DNA of 64,000 nucleotides. It comes from Halomonas korlensis. Lineage in GTDB: Bacteria > Pseudomonadota > Gammaproteobacteria > Pseudomonadales > Halomonadaceae. Position numbers and translations under genes: made by a program. The stretch spans positions 124,001 to 188,000 of the forward strand of contig NZ_FPBP01000004.1 in NCBI RefSeq assembly GCF_900116705.1. Direction: 5' to 3'. The notes beneath the pieces are model-generated. The model worked only from the letters and a program-made list of their open reading frames with translations. It made no database searches and was not told the DNA's origin. This document shows, in pieces, positions 36,749 through 47,104 of this stretch. The first letter of the stretch is position 1. Each line of letters opens with the position of its first letter.

Positions 36749-38257
36749 ATGGCTGACTTCTTTCTTCAGGCACTCGGTCAAGTCGGCAGCCCCATGGTCC
36801 TGGCGCTGATCACGATCGGGGTCCTGTTCGGCATTATCGGCGGTTGTATTCCCGGCTTCACCGTGACCATGGCGATTCTGGTGGTCTTTCCGTTCACCTT
36901 CGCCATGGACCCGGTCAGTGGCGTCTCGCTGATGGTCGGCGTCTTCGTCGGCGGCTATTCGGGCGGGCTCGTCTCGGGGATCATGCTGGGCATTCCCGGC
37001 ACGCCATCCTCGATCACCACCGTCTACGACGGCTATCCCATGGCCCAGAAGGGCGAGCCGGGCCGGGCGCTGGGCATCGGCGTTGCCGCCTCCTTCATCG
37101 GCACCCTGATCAGCGTGGCGGTGCTGGTCTTCTTCGGCCCGTTGATCGCCAGCTACAGCATGAAATTCCGCCCCTGGGAAATCACCTCGCTGATCGTCTT
37201 CGCCCTCACCCTGGTCGCCGGCTTGTCCAACGGGGCCATGCTCAAGGGGCTGCTGGCGGCCGCCCTGGGGCTGCTGATCACTACCGTCGGCTACGATCGC
37301 AACAGCAACCTGCGCTTTGACTTCGATCTCCCGGTACTCGGCTCCGGCTTCGAGATCCTGCCGGTGATGATCGGCATTTTTGCCTTCTCGCAACTGATGG
37401 GGAACCTCGAGAAGCTGCGCGACGACAAGAGCGAGATCAAGGACGTCAACACCAATGTCGCGATCCCCTACCGACAGATCCTGGTGGACATGTCGCGCCA
37501 GAAGATCAACACCCTGCGCTCGTCGCTGATCGGCAGCCTGGTGGGCGCGCTTCCCGGTACCGGGGGGACCGTTGCCAACTTCATCAGCTACGACCAGGCA
37601 AAGAAGATGTCCCGCCACCCCGAGAAGTTCGGTACCGGTACGCCCGATGGCATCGTCGCCTCGGAAGCCTCGAACAGTGCGGTGGCCGGTGGCGCCTTCG
37701 TGCCCACCCTGGCGCTGGGCATTCCGGGCGACCTGCCGATGGCGATCATGATGGGCGTGCTGATCCTGCACGGCATCACCCCCGGCCCGCTGATGTTCGA
37801 GCAGAACCCGGTGCTCGTCGGGGCCATCTACGCCAGCCTGTTGATCGGTGCCGTGGTCATGGTGCTCTGTCAGTTGCTGCTGGTGCGCTGGTTCGCCAAG
37901 ATCTCGCTGATTCCCCAGCAGGTGCTGGTGCCCGTGGTGCTGATGCTGTGTGCCGTCGGCGCCTTCGCGCTGAACAACAACCTCTTCGATGTCTGGGTAC
38001 TGTTTATCTTCGGCATCCTGGGGTACCTGCTCTGGAAGGCGGAAGTTCCGCTCACCCCGCTGATCCTCGGCGTGGTGCTGGGCGACAACATGGAGCGCCA
38101 GCTGTTTCGCGCCCTGGAACTCGACAGCAGCTGGCTGACCTTCCTCACCCGGCCGCTATCGGCGCTGTTTCTTGCGCTGGCGGTGGTGTCACTGCTCTTC
38201 TCGCTGTATCAGAACCGCAAGATTCGCCTCCATGCCCTCGAGACAAAAGGCGAATGA
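36749..38257 (+). CDS. tctA: Tripartite tricarboxylate transporter large membrane subunit (TctA)
   Basis: 502 residues with about 12 membrane segments. The family motif GGCIPGFTVTMAI near residue 31 and its inverted repeat partner GALPGTGGTVANFISYD are present, as is the SGIMLGIPGTPSSITTVYDG signature. It is the transport pore of the TTT system, normally driven by a sodium or proton gradient. A GGAGTGA Shine-Dalgarno precedes the ATG. Confidence 0.93.
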   Translation: MADFFLQALGQVGSPMVLALITIGVLFGIIGGCIPGFTVTMAILVVFPFTFAMDPVSGVSLMVGVFVGGYSGGLVSGIMLGIPGTPSSITTVYDGYPMAQKGEPGRALGIGVAASFIGTLISVAVLVFFGPLIASYSMKFRPWEITSLIVFALTLVAGLSNGAMLKGLLAAALGLLITTVGYDRNSNLRFDFDLPVLGSGFEILPVMIGIFAFSQLMGNLEKLRDDKSEIKDVNTNVAIPYRQILVDMSRQKINTLRSSLIGSLVGALPGTGGTVANFISYDQAKKMSRHPEKFGTGTPDGIVASEASNSAVAGGAFVPTLALGIPGDLPMAIMMGVLILHGITPGPLMFEQNPVLVGAIYASLLIGAVVMVLCQLLLVRWFAKISLIPQQVLVPVVLMLCAVGAFALNNNLFDVWVLFIFGILGYLLWKAEVPLTPLILGVVLGDNMERQLFRALELDSSWLTFLTRPLSALFLALAVVSLLFSLYQNRKIRLHALETKGE

Positions 38258-38321
38258 TGCCTGAACTTTATTTCCGTTTAAAACCTATTCCCGCTTGAAA
38301 CCATCATTCAGGAGCCAGTGC

Positions 38322-39929
38322 ATGCAGCATGATGCCCTCTACTATCCGAGTCCTTCGCGGCGCATGGCCAGTTTCGGCCGCCGCGGCATGATCGCCACTT
38401 CCCAGCCGCTGGCTGCTCAGGTGGGCATGCGCATCCTACAGCAGGGCGGCAACGCCGTGGACGCCGCCATCGCCTCGGCCGCCGCGCTGACCGTGGTCGA
38501 GCCGACGTCCAACGGCATCGGCAGCGATGTCTTCGCGATCGTCTGGATGGACGGCAAGCTCCATGGCCTCAACGCCAGCGGCCCGGCCCCGGCCGGCGCC
38601 ACCATCGAGGCCGTGAAGGCGCTCGGGCATGAGCGCATGCCCAAGCACGGCATGATTCCGGTGACCGTCCCCGGGGCACCGGCGGCCTGGTCGGCGCTTT
38701 CGGAGCGTTTCGGCAAGCTGGCCTTTGCCGAGCTGCTGGCCCCCGCCATCGAGCTCGCCGAGCAGGGCTTTCCGGTCTCACCGATCGTGCATCAGATGTG
38801 GGAGGAAGCCTTCCACAATTACAGCGCCTATGACGAGGCCGCCTTTACGCCGTGGCTCGACACCTTCGCCCCCGCGGGCCATGCCCCGAGGCCTGGCGAG
38901 CTCTGGTCATCGCCAGGCCATGCCAGCACGCTGCGCGCCATTGCCGACACCAAGGGTCAGGCCTTCTATACGGGGGAGCTTGCCGACAAGCTCGACGCGT
39001 TCTTCCGCGAGCACGGCGGTCTGCTGCGCAAGGAAGATCTGGCACGCTTCGAGCCCGAGTGGGTCGAGCCGATCGGCACCCGCTACCGCGGCCACGACAT
39101 CTGGGAAATCCCGCCCAATGGCAGCGGGATGATCGCGCTTCAGGCACTCGGCATGCTCGAGCGGATGGGTGACGAGGTCCGCGACCCGGTCGAGACGCTG
39201 CATCGCCGCATCGAGGCCACCAAGCTGGCCTACGTCGACGGCCTCGAGCACATCACCGAGCGCGACCAGATGAAGCCCAGCGTCGAGCAGATGCTGGCGG
39301 ACGACTACCTGACCTCGCGCGCCAAGCTGATTGGCGAGCGCGCCTTGGACCCGGTCCACGGCAACCCCATCAAGGGCGGCACGGTGTATCTCGCCACGGC
39401 GGATGCCGACGGCAACATGGTGTCGTTCATCCAGAGCAACTTCGCGGGATTCGGCTCGGGCATCGTCGTGCCGGGAACCGGCATCAGCCTGCAGAACCGC
39501 GGCTGGTCGTTCTCGCTCGACCCCGAGCAAGCCAATGCCCTGGCGCCGGGCAAGCGCACCTACCACACGATCATCCCCGGCTTCATCACCCGTGACGGTC
39601 AGGCCGTCGGCCCGTTCGGCGTCATGGGCGGCTTCATGCAACCCCAGGGACACGTCCAGGTGATCACCGCCATGCTCGACGAGCATCTCAATCCCCAGGC
39701 GGCGCTGGATGTGCCACGCTGGAAGTGGACCGAGGGACGCACCGTGGAAGTCGAACCGCACTTCCCCGACCATCTTGCCCTGGCGCTGGCCCGACGCGGC
39801 CACAAGATCGTCAAGGCGGCCGACACGATCAGCTTCGGCCGGGGTCAAATCATCCTGCGCGACAGTGAGACCGGCGTCTTGAGCGGCGGCACCGAACCGC
39901 GCACCGATGGGGCGGTACTCCCCTGGTAG
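38322..39929 (+). CDS. Gamma-glutamyltransferase family protein (cytoplasmic, YwrD-like)
   Basis: 535 residues from the ATG at 38322 with GGAG 8-11 nt upstream; the nine codons before it lack support. There is no signal peptide, unlike periplasmic GGT. The Ntn-hydrolase features are present: the large-subunit start MIATSQPLAAQVGMRILQQG, a processing site before the nucleophile Thr in IKGGTVYLATADADGNMV, and GGFMQPQGHVQVITAM near the end. The enzyme should self-cleave and transfer or hydrolyse gamma-glutamyl or similar amide groups in the cytosol. Its place 64 bp behind tctA suggests that it processes the substrate imported by the TTT carrier. Confidence 0.88.
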   Translation: MQHDALYYPSPSRRMASFGRRGMIATSQPLAAQVGMRILQQGGNAVDAAIASAAALTVVEPTSNGIGSDVFAIVWMDGKLHGLNASGPAPAGATIEAVKALGHERMPKHGMIPVTVPGAPAAWSALSERFGKLAFAELLAPAIELAEQGFPVSPIVHQMWEEAFHNYSAYDEAAFTPWLDTFAPAGHAPRPGELWSSPGHASTLRAIADTKGQAFYTGELADKLDAFFREHGGLLRKEDLARFEPEWVEPIGTRYRGHDIWEIPPNGSGMIALQALGMLERMGDEVRDPVETLHRRIEATKLAYVDGLEHITERDQMKPSVEQMLADDYLTSRAKLIGERALDPVHGNPIKGGTVYLATADADGNMVSFIQSNFAGFGSGIVVPGTGISLQNRGWSFSLDPEQANALAPGKRTYHTIIPGFITRDGQAVGPFGVMGGFMQPQGHVQVITAMLDEHLNPQAALDVPRWKWTEGRTVEVEPHFPDHLALALARRGHKIVKAADTISFGRGQIILRDSETGVLSGGTEPRTDGAVLPW

Positions 39930-39948
39930 CGTCTTGAGTCCTCATGAA

Positions 39949-39972
39949 GACGGCGCCCCGCGGGGCGCCGTC
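39949..39972. terminator. Bidirectional terminator between ggt and oadB
   Basis: A perfect 24 bp palindrome, GACGGCGCCCCG with its complement, can form a long GC stem on both strands between two convergent genes. T runs are weak, but placement supports termination. Confidence 0.65.
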
Positions 39973-40002
39973 TCCGTCTCTACTGGCGCGACCCGCTCAC
40001 GC

Positions 40003-41325
40003 TCATCCCAAATACTTGATCATCACCCCGGCGGCCACCGCCGAGCCGATCACCCCGGCGACGTTGGGCCCCATGGCGTGCATCAGCAGGAAGTTGTGCG
40101 GATTTGACTCCAGCCCCACCTTGTTGGCCACCCGCGCCGCCATGGGCACCGCCGAGACCCCGGCGGCGCCGATCAGCGGGTTGATCGGCATCTTGCTCAT
40201 CGCGTTCATCAGCTTGGCCATCAGCACCCCGGCGGCGGTGCCGATGCCGAAGGCGACGATGCCCAGGCCGAGGATCCCCAGCGTCTCCAGGGCCAGGAAG
40301 CTGTCGGCCATCAGCTTGGAGCCCACCGAGAGGCCCAGGAAGATGGTCACGATGTTGATCAGCGCGTTCTGGGCGGTGTCGGAGAGCCGCTCCACCACCC
40401 CACACTCGCGCATCAGGTTGCCGAAGCAGAACATCCCCAGCAGCGGCGCGGCATCCGGCAGGAAGAAGGCCACCAACAGCAGGATCGCGATCGGAAAGAC
40501 GACCTTCTCGAGCTTCGACACCGGGCGCAGCTGGGTCATGGTGATCTCGCGTTCGCGCTTGGAGGTCAGCAGTTTCATGATCGGCGGCTGGATCAGCGGC
40601 ACCAGCGCCATGTAGGCGTAGGCGGCCACGGCGATGGCACCCAGCAGCTCCGGGGCCAGCACGCTCGACACGTAGATCGAGGTCGGGCCGTCGGCCCCGC
40701 CGATGATGCCGATGGCGGCGGCCTGGTTGAGCGAGAAGTCCATCACCCCCAGCGCCGAGAGCCCCACGGCGCCGAACAGGGTCGCGAAGATGCCGAACTG
40801 GGCCGCGGCGCCCAGGAACAGGGTGCGCGGATTGGCCAGCAGCGGGCCGAAGTCGGTCATCGCCCCCACGCCCATGAAGATCACCAGCGGCGCGATGCCC
40901 GAGGCGATGGCCACCGTGTAGAAGCTGTAGAGCATGCCTTCGCCGTAGCCGACGCCGACCGCCACGTCGCGGGCGGCACGCAGCGTCTCCGGCGCCGCCC
41001 CGTCCTGGGTCAGCCCCTTGAGGGTCTGGCGCCACGTCTCGGCGTCAGCTGCAGGGTCGAGACTCGCGCCCAGCGCGGTTGCGAGCTGCTGGAGCACGGC
41101 GGGCCTTGCCACCTCGATGGCCTGGTCCAGCGCCGACAGCGCCAGGCCCGCCTCGGGGATGTTGGCAAGAATCCCGCCGAAGCCGATCGGCACCAGCAGC
41201 AGCGGCTCGAACTTCTTGCGGATCGCCAGATAGAGCAGCACCAGCCCCACCAGGATCATCGCGGCCTGGCCCAGATTCAGGTTGTAGAGCCCCGAGCCGT
41301 GCCAAAGTGTCAGTAGTTTCTCCAT
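40003..41325 (-). CDS. oadB: Oxaloacetate decarboxylase beta subunit, sodium pump
   Basis: 440 residues, about nine membrane segments. The functional region [20 protein letters not shown] contains the conserved Asp that binds sodium, and the amino end has the family start [19 protein letters not shown]. It couples decarboxylation of carboxybiotin (delivered by OadA) to sodium export. An inserted segment around residues 85-120 is more divergent than the rest. It starts 10 bp after oadA. Export of sodium fits a salt-tolerant host. Confidence 0.94.
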   Translation of the reverse strand: MEKLLTLWHGSGLYNLNLGQAAMILVGLVLLYLAIRKKFEPLLLVPIGFGGILANIPEAGLALSALDQAIEVARPAVLQQLATALGASLDPAADAETWRQTLKGLTQDGAAPETLRAARDVAVGVGYGEGMLYSFYTVAIASGIAPLVIFMGVGAMTDFGPLLANPRTLFLGAAAQFGIFATLFGAVGLSALGVMDFSLNQAAAIGIIGGADGPTSIYVSSVLAPELLGAIAVAAYAYMALVPLIQPPIMKLLTSKREREITMTQLRPVSKLEKVVFPIAILLLVAFFLPDAAPLLGMFCFGNLMRECGVVERLSDTAQNALINIVTIFLGLSVGSKLMADSFLALETLGILGLGIVAFGIGTAAGVLMAKLMNAMSKMPINPLIGAAGVSAVPMAARVANKVGLESNPHNFLLMHAMGPNVAGVIGSAVAAGVMIKYLG

Positions 41326-41335
41326 GAGGGGGCCC

Positions 41336-43177
41336 TTAGAGCTCGATCAGCACGTCGCCGACGGCGACGCTGTCGCCCTCGCTGACCTTGACGGCGGAGA
41401 CGCTGCCGGCGACGCTGGCGCGCACCTCGGTCTCCATCTTCATGGCCTCGAGGATGATCACCACGTCGCCCTCCTCGACGCTGTCGCCCTCGCGCACGTT
41501 GACCTTGAAGATGTTGCCGGCCAGCGGCGCGGTGATCGTCTCACCGCTCGCGGCCGGCGCGGCCTCGGGCTGGGCGGGCGCGGCCTGCGCCTGGACCTCG
41601 CCGACCTCGCCGCCCTCGGCGACCTCGACCACGTAGGCCTTGCCGTTGACCTTGACGGTGTAGGTCTCGGGGCCGGCCGGCGCGCCGCCCTGGGTCGCCG
41701 GCGCCCTGACCTCGGCCCCGCCCTGCTGTGAAGCGACTGGCAGGCTGGCGCCGGGCGCCTCCTTCCCGGGGGCCTGGGGGGCGGGCTCGAAGGCGTCGGG
41801 GTTGTCGCGGTGCTTGAGAAACTTCAGCCCGATCTGCGGGAACAGCGCATAGGTGAGCACGTCGTCGATCTCGCGCTCGCCCTCGGCCAGGCGGATGCCC
41901 TCGGCCTTGGCCTTCTCCTTGAGCTCGGCGGCCAGCCTGTCCATCTCGGGGCTGAGGTTGTCGGCCGGGCGGCAGGTGATCGGCTCGCCCCCCTCCAGCA
42001 CACGCGCCTGTAGCTCCTGGTTGAACGGCGCCGGCGCGGCCCCGTACTCGCCCTTGAGCAGCGCCTGGACCTCCTTGGAGATCGATTGGTAGCGGTTGCC
42101 CATCATCACGTTCATCACCGCCTGGGTGCCGACGATCTGCGAGGTGGGGGTGACCAGCGGGATGAAGCCCAGGTCCTCGCGCACCCGCGGGATCTCCTTG
42201 AGCACGTCGTCGAGCTTGTCGCCGGCGCCCTGCTCCTTGAGCTGGCCTTCCATGTTGGTGAGCATGCCGCCCGGCACCTGGGCGATCAGGATGCGCGAGT
42301 CGATGCCCTTGAGCGAGCCCTCGAAGGCGGCGTACTTCTTGCGCACCTCGCGGAAGTAGGCGGCGATCTCCTCGAGCAGCTCGAGGTCCAGGCCGGTGTC
42401 GCGCGCGGTGCCCTGAAGGATCGCCACCACCGACTCGGTGGGGCTGTGGCCGTAGGTCATCGACATCGAGGAGATCGCGGTATCGACGTTATCGATGCCC
42501 GCCTCGGCGGCCTTGAGGGCGGTGGCGGTGGACATGCCGGTGGTGGCGTGGCACTGCATATGAATGGGGATGTCGACGGCGGCCTTGAGCTTGGTCACCA
42601 GCTCGTAGGCATCGTAGGGCTTGAGCAGGCCGGCCATGTCCTTGATCGCCAGCGAATCGGCGCCCATGGCGGCGATGGTCTTGCCGAGCTCGACCCAGCC
42701 GTCCAGGGTGTGCACCGGGCTCACGGTATAGGAGAGCGTGCCCTGGGCGTGGCCCTCGACCTGGCGCACCGCCTGAATGGCGCGCTCGAGGTTGCGCGGG
42801 TCGTTCATGGCATCGAAGACGCGGAACACGTCGACGCCGTTGGTCTTCGCCCGCTCGACGAAGCGGTCGACCACGTCGTCGGCGTAGTGGCGGTAGCCGA
42901 GCAGGTTCTGGCCGCGCAGCAGCATCTGCTGGGGGGTGTTGGGCATGGCTGCCTTCAACGCCCGTATCCGCTCCCACGGATCCTCGCCGAGGTAGCGGAT
43001 ACAGGCGTCGAAGGTCGCCCCGCCCCAGGACTCCAGCGACCAGAAGCCGACACGGTCGAGCTTCTCGGCGATGGGCAGCATGTCATCGAGGCGCAGGCGG
43101 GTGGCGAACAGCGACTGGTGGGCGTCGCGCAGGACCACGTCGGTAATGCCCAGCGGGCGGCGAGTCGAGTCTGTCAT
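41336..43177 (-). CDS. oadA: Oxaloacetate decarboxylase alpha subunit
   Basis: 613 residues. The carboxyltransferase domain begins [20 protein letters not shown] and has the metal-site [20 protein letters not shown] and [21 protein letters not shown] Pro/Ala-rich linker leads to the carboxyl biotinyl domain with the biotinylated Lys in EAMKMETEV (about 578). It moves the carboxyl group of oxaloacetate to biotin for OadB. Gene order oadG-oadA-oadB is standard. Confidence 0.96.
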   Translation of the reverse strand: MTDSTRRPLGITDVVLRDAHQSLFATRLRLDDMLPIAEKLDRVGFWSLESWGGATFDACIRYLGEDPWERIRALKAAMPNTPQQMLLRGQNLLGYRHYADDVVDRFVERAKTNGVDVFRVFDAMNDPRNLERAIQAVRQVEGHAQGTLSYTVSPVHTLDGWVELGKTIAAMGADSLAIKDMAGLLKPYDAYELVTKLKAAVDIPIHMQCHATTGMSTATALKAAEAGIDNVDTAISSMSMTYGHSPTESVVAILQGTARDTGLDLELLEEIAAYFREVRKKYAAFEGSLKGIDSRILIAQVPGGMLTNMEGQLKEQGAGDKLDDVLKEIPRVREDLGFIPLVTPTSQIVGTQAVMNVMMGNRYQSISKEVQALLKGEYGAAPAPFNQELQARVLEGGEPITCRPADNLSPEMDRLAAELKEKAKAEGIRLAEGEREIDDVLTYALFPQIGLKFLKHRDNPDAFEPAPQAPGKEAPGASLPVASQQGGAEVRAPATQGGAPAGPETYTVKVNGKAYVVEVAEGGEVGEVQAQAAPAQPEAAPAASGETITAPLAGNIFKVNVREGDSVEEGDVVIILEAMKMETEVRASVAGSVSAVKVSEGDSVAVGDVLIEL

Positions 43178-43253
43178 AGCGTTGACCTTGTCGTTATGAA
43201 GGAGCCATCACGCGGTGAGGCAGGCAATGAAACGTCGGCGTGGGGTAGCGCCG

Positions 43254-43508
43254 TCAGCGACGGTGACGGCGGCGATAGTGATGCACGGCAGCGGTGATGG
43301 CGACCATGACGTCATCGTCCTGGCCCGCCGGGGCACCGGCTCGGCCGCGGATCGGCGCCTGTGGCGCGACGGGCTCGGGGAAAAAGCGCCCAACGGTCTT
43401 GGACATCAGGGTAGTGACGATCACCAACAACGTAAGAAAAACAAACACGAACCCCATGCCCACGCCCATCAGGGCAAGCCCCTCGTTGAGCAGCTGCGTG
43501 TCCTGCAT
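43254..43508 (-). CDS. oadG: Oxaloacetate decarboxylase gamma subunit
   Basis: 84 residues from the ATG at 43508, with AGGAGA upstream. One membrane segment (LMGVGMGFVFVFLTLLVIVT), a Pro-rich linker and a carboxyl tail with His residues near the end (VHHYRRRH) that bind zinc in this family. It assembles OadA with OadB. It is the first gene of oadGAB, 76 bp before oadA. Confidence 0.9.
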   Translation of the reverse strand: MQDTQLLNEGLALMGVGMGFVFVFLTLLVIVTTLMSKTVGRFFPEPVAPQAPIRGRAGAPAGQDDDVMVAITAAVHHYRRRHRR

Positions 43509-43621
43509 GCGAATTCTCCTGCTTCTTGCGCACAAAAGCCTCGATTTCATGGAAAAATCCGGCTTGCGCTTTTTTCGGGATGCTATAACCTGCCATATTT
43601 CCGACAGATTGCAATGGCGCC

Positions 43622-44650
43622 ATGGTGGAAGTCAGCGTTGTTAATTTACTACATAACGGGCGAATCGGCCTAGCCCCCATGGAAGGGGTCATCGATGCGG
43701 TGACCCGCGATCTATTGACCCGTCAGCCCGGCTTCGACTGGGCGGTGACAGAATTCGTACGCGTTGTCGACGCTCGCCTGCCCTCGCGCGTCTTTTACAA
43801 GCACTGCCCTGAGCTCAGCGCCACACGCGTCGCCACCCCATCAGGCGTTCCGGTGTGTCTTCAGCTGCTTGGCTCGGATCCCGCCGCCCTTGCGGCCAAT
43901 GCCTGCCAGGCGCTACGGCTCGGCGCGACGCAGCTCGACCTCAATTTCGGCTGCCCGGCCAAGACAGTCAACCGTCACGATGGCGGGGCCTCGCTGCTGC
44001 GGGACCCCGATCGCGTCCATGCCGTTGTCAACGCCGTCCATGCCGCCGTGGGCGACGAGATACCCGTGACCGCCAAGATCCGCCTGGGCTTTGCCGACCG
44101 GCGCCTGGCGTTGGAATGCGCCTTGGCTGCCGAAAGCGGCGGTGCCTCGCAGCTAGTCGTCCACGGGCGGACCCGCGAGGAAGGCTATCGACCGCCCGCC
44201 CACTGGGAATGGATCGGGCGCATCCGACGGCGCCTGGCCGTCCCGGTCGTCTGTAACGGCGACATCTGGACCCTGGAAGACTATTGGAAGGCTCGCACGC
44301 TCTCGGGCTGTCAGGATGTCATGCTCGGTCGCGGCGCCCTGGCCGATCCTTGGCTGGCGACACGCATCCGTCATTGGCAAGCGACTGGCGAACGACTCGC
44401 CGACACCGGTTGGCAATCGCGCGCCGCCATCCTCGCCGAATTTGCTGCATTGCAGCGTATCACACTTCGTGATCGTGTAGTCACTTCTCTCGTCAAACAG
44501 TGGCTGGGGCAGATGCGGAGCCGCCATGCCGAATCGGCCAGGCGTTTTCAGGCCCTCAAGCGCCTGACGGATCTGGACGCGCTGCTTGTCGGTCTGCGGG
44601 CGCCTGACCATGAACACGCGGCACTTGATTGCCAGCATGAGCCTGCCTGA
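43622..44650 (+). CDS. dusC: tRNA-dihydrouridine(16) synthase DusC
   Basis: 342 residues with the FMN TIM-barrel of Dus enzymes: IGLAPMEGVIDAVTRDL at the start, the catalytic Cys in NFGCPAKTVNRHDGGASLL, VHGRTREEGY and NGDIWTLEDY. It reduces a uridine in the tRNA D loop. The APMEGV and VTEFVRV forms and the carboxyl helical domain fit DusC better than DusA or DusB. It is divergent from oadG. Confidence 0.9.
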   Translation: MVEVSVVNLLHNGRIGLAPMEGVIDAVTRDLLTRQPGFDWAVTEFVRVVDARLPSRVFYKHCPELSATRVATPSGVPVCLQLLGSDPAALAANACQALRLGATQLDLNFGCPAKTVNRHDGGASLLRDPDRVHAVVNAVHAAVGDEIPVTAKIRLGFADRRLALECALAAESGGASQLVVHGRTREEGYRPPAHWEWIGRIRRRLAVPVVCNGDIWTLEDYWKARTLSGCQDVMLGRGALADPWLATRIRHWQATGERLADTGWQSRAAILAEFAALQRITLRDRVVTSLVKQWLGQMRSRHAESARRFQALKRLTDLDALLVGLRAPDHEHAALDCQHEPA

Positions 44651-44714
44651 CCACGCAGCGTATCGGTCCATTACTGGCTAGCGCGGTGCCTAACGACGGA
44701 CACAAAGTGTAGGC

Positions 44715-44751
44715 AAAAAAAGAGACGCTCATCGTGTCACGACAGCGTCTC
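44715..44751 (-). terminator. Terminator downstream of the tRNA cluster
   Basis: Minus strand: GAGACGCT paired with AGCGTCTC, with inner pairing TCGTG/CACGA, then seven T. It faces transcripts from the tRNA genes and also lies 64 bp beyond the dusC stop. Confidence 0.8.
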
Positions 44752-44820
44752 AAACGATCGCAGGGCCCGCACGAGCTAAAATGCGCCGGCCCAGCCAGTT
44801 AACATGTCAACGAAAACAAC

Positions 44821-44846
44821 AAACCCGCCCTCGCAGGGAGGACGGG
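44821..44846 (-). terminator. Terminator directly behind tRNA-Arg
   Basis: Minus strand: CCCGTCCTC paired with GAGGGCGGG (one G-U pair) around loop CCTGC, followed by TTTGTTGTTTT. It starts 8 bp after the CCA end of the distal tRNA-Arg. Confidence 0.7.
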
Positions 44847-44854
44847 GCTTAATC

Positions 44855-44931
44855 TGGCGCGCCCGGGAGGATTCGAACCTCCGACCACCTGATTCGTAGT
44901 CAGGTACTCTATCCAGCTGAGCTACGGGCGC
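44855..44931 (-). tRNA. tRNA-Arg (ACG), copy 2
   Basis: 77 nt, including an encoded CCA. Acceptor stem GCGCCCG pairs with CGGGCGC; the anticodon loop reads CTACGAA between CTGA-type stem arms, giving anticodon ACG (read as ICG after editing of A34). The T arm has GGTTCGAATCC. It is identical over 77 nt to the copy 65 bp upstream. Confidence 0.96.
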
Positions 44932-44996
44932 TGGATGCAATGAACGAATCATTGGCGGAATGAAGCAAGACAAAACGGCAACATTCAAAGAGAAGA

Positions 44997-45073
44997 TGGC
45001 GCGCCCGGGAGGATTCGAACCTCCGACCACCTGATTCGTAGTCAGGTACTCTATCCAGCTGAGCTACGGGCGC
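44997..45073 (-). tRNA. tRNA-Arg (ACG), copy 1
   Basis: 77 nt with encoded CCA, same sequence and anticodon ACG as the following copy. The two copies and tRNA-Ser are probably cut from one transcript that begins near csrA. Confidence 0.96.
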
Positions 45074-45138
45074 TCTATCTTTTCACTGCGTCGAGGCGTC
45101 ACTTGCCTTTGTCTGCAAAGACACTACCACTTGGTAAG

Positions 45139-45231
45139 TGGCGGAGAGGGAGGGATTCGAACCCTCGAAGAGGCTATTAACCCCTTACTCCCTTAGCAGG
45201 GGAGCGCCTTCAGCCACTCGGCCACCTCTCC
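45139..45231 (-). tRNA. tRNA-Ser (GCU)
   Basis: 93 nt with encoded CCA. Acceptor GGAGAGG, the long variable arm typical of class II serine tRNAs, and anticodon loop CTGCTAA giving GCU, which reads AGC and AGU codons. It lies 95 bp behind csrA; the csrA-tRNA-Ser-tRNA-Arg order is common in gammaproteobacteria. Confidence 0.96.
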
Positions 45232-45326
45232 CTCATCGACACGGCACGTATCCTACCGTTTCGAAACGCGATTGTCCAGCAAGCTAGCGAGTTTTCTCAG
45301 TTTCGGGGGCATGGGTCGTTGGTGGT

Positions 45327-45524
45327 TCAGCGCCCCTGTTCCTCTGTTTCCGCATCGACCTTCTCACGCTGAATACGCTGATAGATTTCTTCACGATGGA
45401 CAGCGACATCCTTGGGGGCATTGACCCCAATGCGCACCTGATTACCTTTGACGCCCAACACCGTCACGGTGATGTCGTCTCCGATCATCAGGGTTTCGCC
45501 GACTCGGCGGGTCAGGATAAGCAT
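45327..45524 (-). CDS. csrA: Carbon storage regulator CsrA (RsmA)
   Basis: 65 residues, the usual size. [20 protein letters not shown] and [21 protein letters not shown] carry the RNA-binding residues (Leu4, Arg6, Arg7 and the VHREEI strand with Arg44). CsrA dimers bind GGA motifs in hairpin loops of mRNAs and are titrated by CsrB/RsmZ RNAs; a strong candidate for such an RNA is at 58611-58850. The Shine-Dalgarno AAGGAGA precedes the ATG by 7 nt. Confidence 0.97.
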   Translation of the reverse strand: MLILTRRVGETLMIGDDITVTVLGVKGNQVRIGVNAPKDVAVHREEIYQRIQREKVDAETEEQGR

Positions 45525-45745
45525 GGCTGATCTCCTTCTCAGACTTTTTCGGACGTATTAGCAGCGAGATGTAAGCCGACGAGATGGCGCCGATTCATTA
45601 TGCGGCATGACATCCTACCTGACCTCGGACTTCGGCTCCATGGCACTCGTGAGCTCCGTTTAAGGAAAGTCCTACTCATCAAGTACCATGGACGACTCAT
45701 CAACCATCAACCACCAACGTAAAAAGGGTCGGCGTTCGTGGCGTA

Positions 45746-46996
45746 TTACTCGCTCTCGATGTCACTCTTGTCCAGTCCGAACGCTTTATGCAAGGCCTTG
45801 ACCGCAAGTTCCATATGTTTTTCATCAATCACCACCGAAATCTTGATTTCGGAAGTCGACACCATGCGGATATTGATATTCTCATCGGCCAGGACACGGA
45901 ACATTTTCGCAGCCACACCGGCATGTGAACGCATCCCCACCCCGACCAGCGAAACCTTGGCGATGTTGTCGTCACCCCTCAGCTCGCCACCCCCCAGGTC
46001 GGGAATCACTTGTTCCTTGAGAATCTTGGTGGTCTGCTTGTAATCACCCTTGGCCACGGTGAACGTGAAGTCAGTGTAATCCCCTGCTGGCGCTACGTTC
46101 TGCACGATCATGTCGACTTCGATATTGGCGTCAGCGATGGGCCCGAGAATCCGTGAGGCCACGCCCGGCACGTCGGGGGTATTGAGCAGGGTCAGCTTGG
46201 CTTCGCTGGCGGTGAAGGCGATACCGGAAATCAGCGGTTCTTCCATGGAATCCTCGTCTTTATCGGAGTCTGCAACGATCAGGGTGCCGGGGCCATCCTC
46301 GAAGCTGGACAGCACGCGCAGCGGAACATTGTATTTGCCGGCGAACTCGACGGCGCGGATCTGCAGGACCTTGGAGCCGAGGCTCGCCAGTTCAAGCATC
46401 TCCTCGACGGTAATGGTCTCGAGCCGCCTTGCCTTGGAGCAGACACGCGGGTCGGTGGTGTAGACACCATCGACATCGGTATAAATCTGGCACTCGTCGG
46501 CTCCCAGTGCCGCCGCTAGCGCAACGCCGGTGGTGTCGGAACCGCCACGGCCGAGGGTAGTGATGTTGCCTTCATCATCGACCCCCTGGAAGCCGGCGAC
46601 CACGGCCACCTGACCGTCGTCGAGGTCCTGACGCATGTCCTCGGTCTCGATGCGCTGGATGCGCGCCTTGGTGTAAGCGCTGTCCGTGACGATACCGACC
46701 TGGGAGCCGGTATAGGATGTCGCCGGCACGCCCAACTTGTGCAGCGCCATGGCCAGCAGGGAAATGGTCACCTGCTCGCCGGTCGATACCAACATGTCCA
46801 TCTCGCGCGGCGTGGGGTCGTCGTTGATCTCGTTGGCCATGCCGATCAAGCGGTTGGTTTCGCCGCTCATCGCGGACACCACCACCACGATCTGGTGACC
46901 CTGGTCACGAAAGCCCTTGACCTTCTCGGCCACGGCCTTGATGCGCTCAACGGAGCCCACCGAGGTGCCGCCGAATTTCTGTACGTATAGTGCCAT
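45746..46996 (-). CDS. lysC: Aspartate kinase
   Basis: 416 residues from the ATG at 46996 ([14 protein letters not shown]), with AGGGAA upstream; the 20 codons before it are not supported. The kinase domain has [39 protein letters not shown] and [12 protein letters not shown]. Two ACT domains follow ([36 protein letters not shown]) for Lys/Thr feedback. It starts the aspartate pathway to Lys, Met, Thr, and in halophiles ectoine. Order alaS-lysC-csrA is conserved. Confidence 0.96.
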   Translation of the reverse strand: MALYVQKFGGTSVGSVERIKAVAEKVKGFRDQGHQIVVVVSAMSGETNRLIGMANEINDDPTPREMDMLVSTGEQVTISLLAMALHKLGVPATSYTGSQVGIVTDSAYTKARIQRIETEDMRQDLDDGQVAVVAGFQGVDDEGNITTLGRGGSDTTGVALAAALGADECQIYTDVDGVYTTDPRVCSKARRLETITVEEMLELASLGSKVLQIRAVEFAGKYNVPLRVLSSFEDGPGTLIVADSDKDEDSMEEPLISGIAFTASEAKLTLLNTPDVPGVASRILGPIADANIEVDMIVQNVAPAGDYTDFTFTVAKGDYKQTTKILKEQVIPDLGGGELRGDDNIAKVSLVGVGMRSHAGVAAKMFRVLADENINIRMVSTSEIKISVVIDEKHMELAVKALHKAFGLDKSDIESE

Positions 46997-47104
46997 CTGC
47001 CGATTTCCCTCGTGGTTCGAGTGCGCCGGGCGCTCGGATGAGTGAAAAATTGTCAAGAATACCTCAGGGTCCGTGCATCACGGCTACCGGCCCCGTCACG
47101 ATGT

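Noticed and set aside
42086..43297. Long frame antisense to oadA
   Set aside because: Shadow of oadA; His/Val/Gly-rich composition typical of antisense frames.
44855..45073. Identical tRNA-Arg genes as phage attachment sites
   Set aside because: No integrase, no direct repeat of a tRNA end elsewhere in the window, and core genes on both sides.
45525..45745. A small gene between lysC and csrA
   Set aside because: No frame with start signals; it is most likely the csrA promoter and leader.
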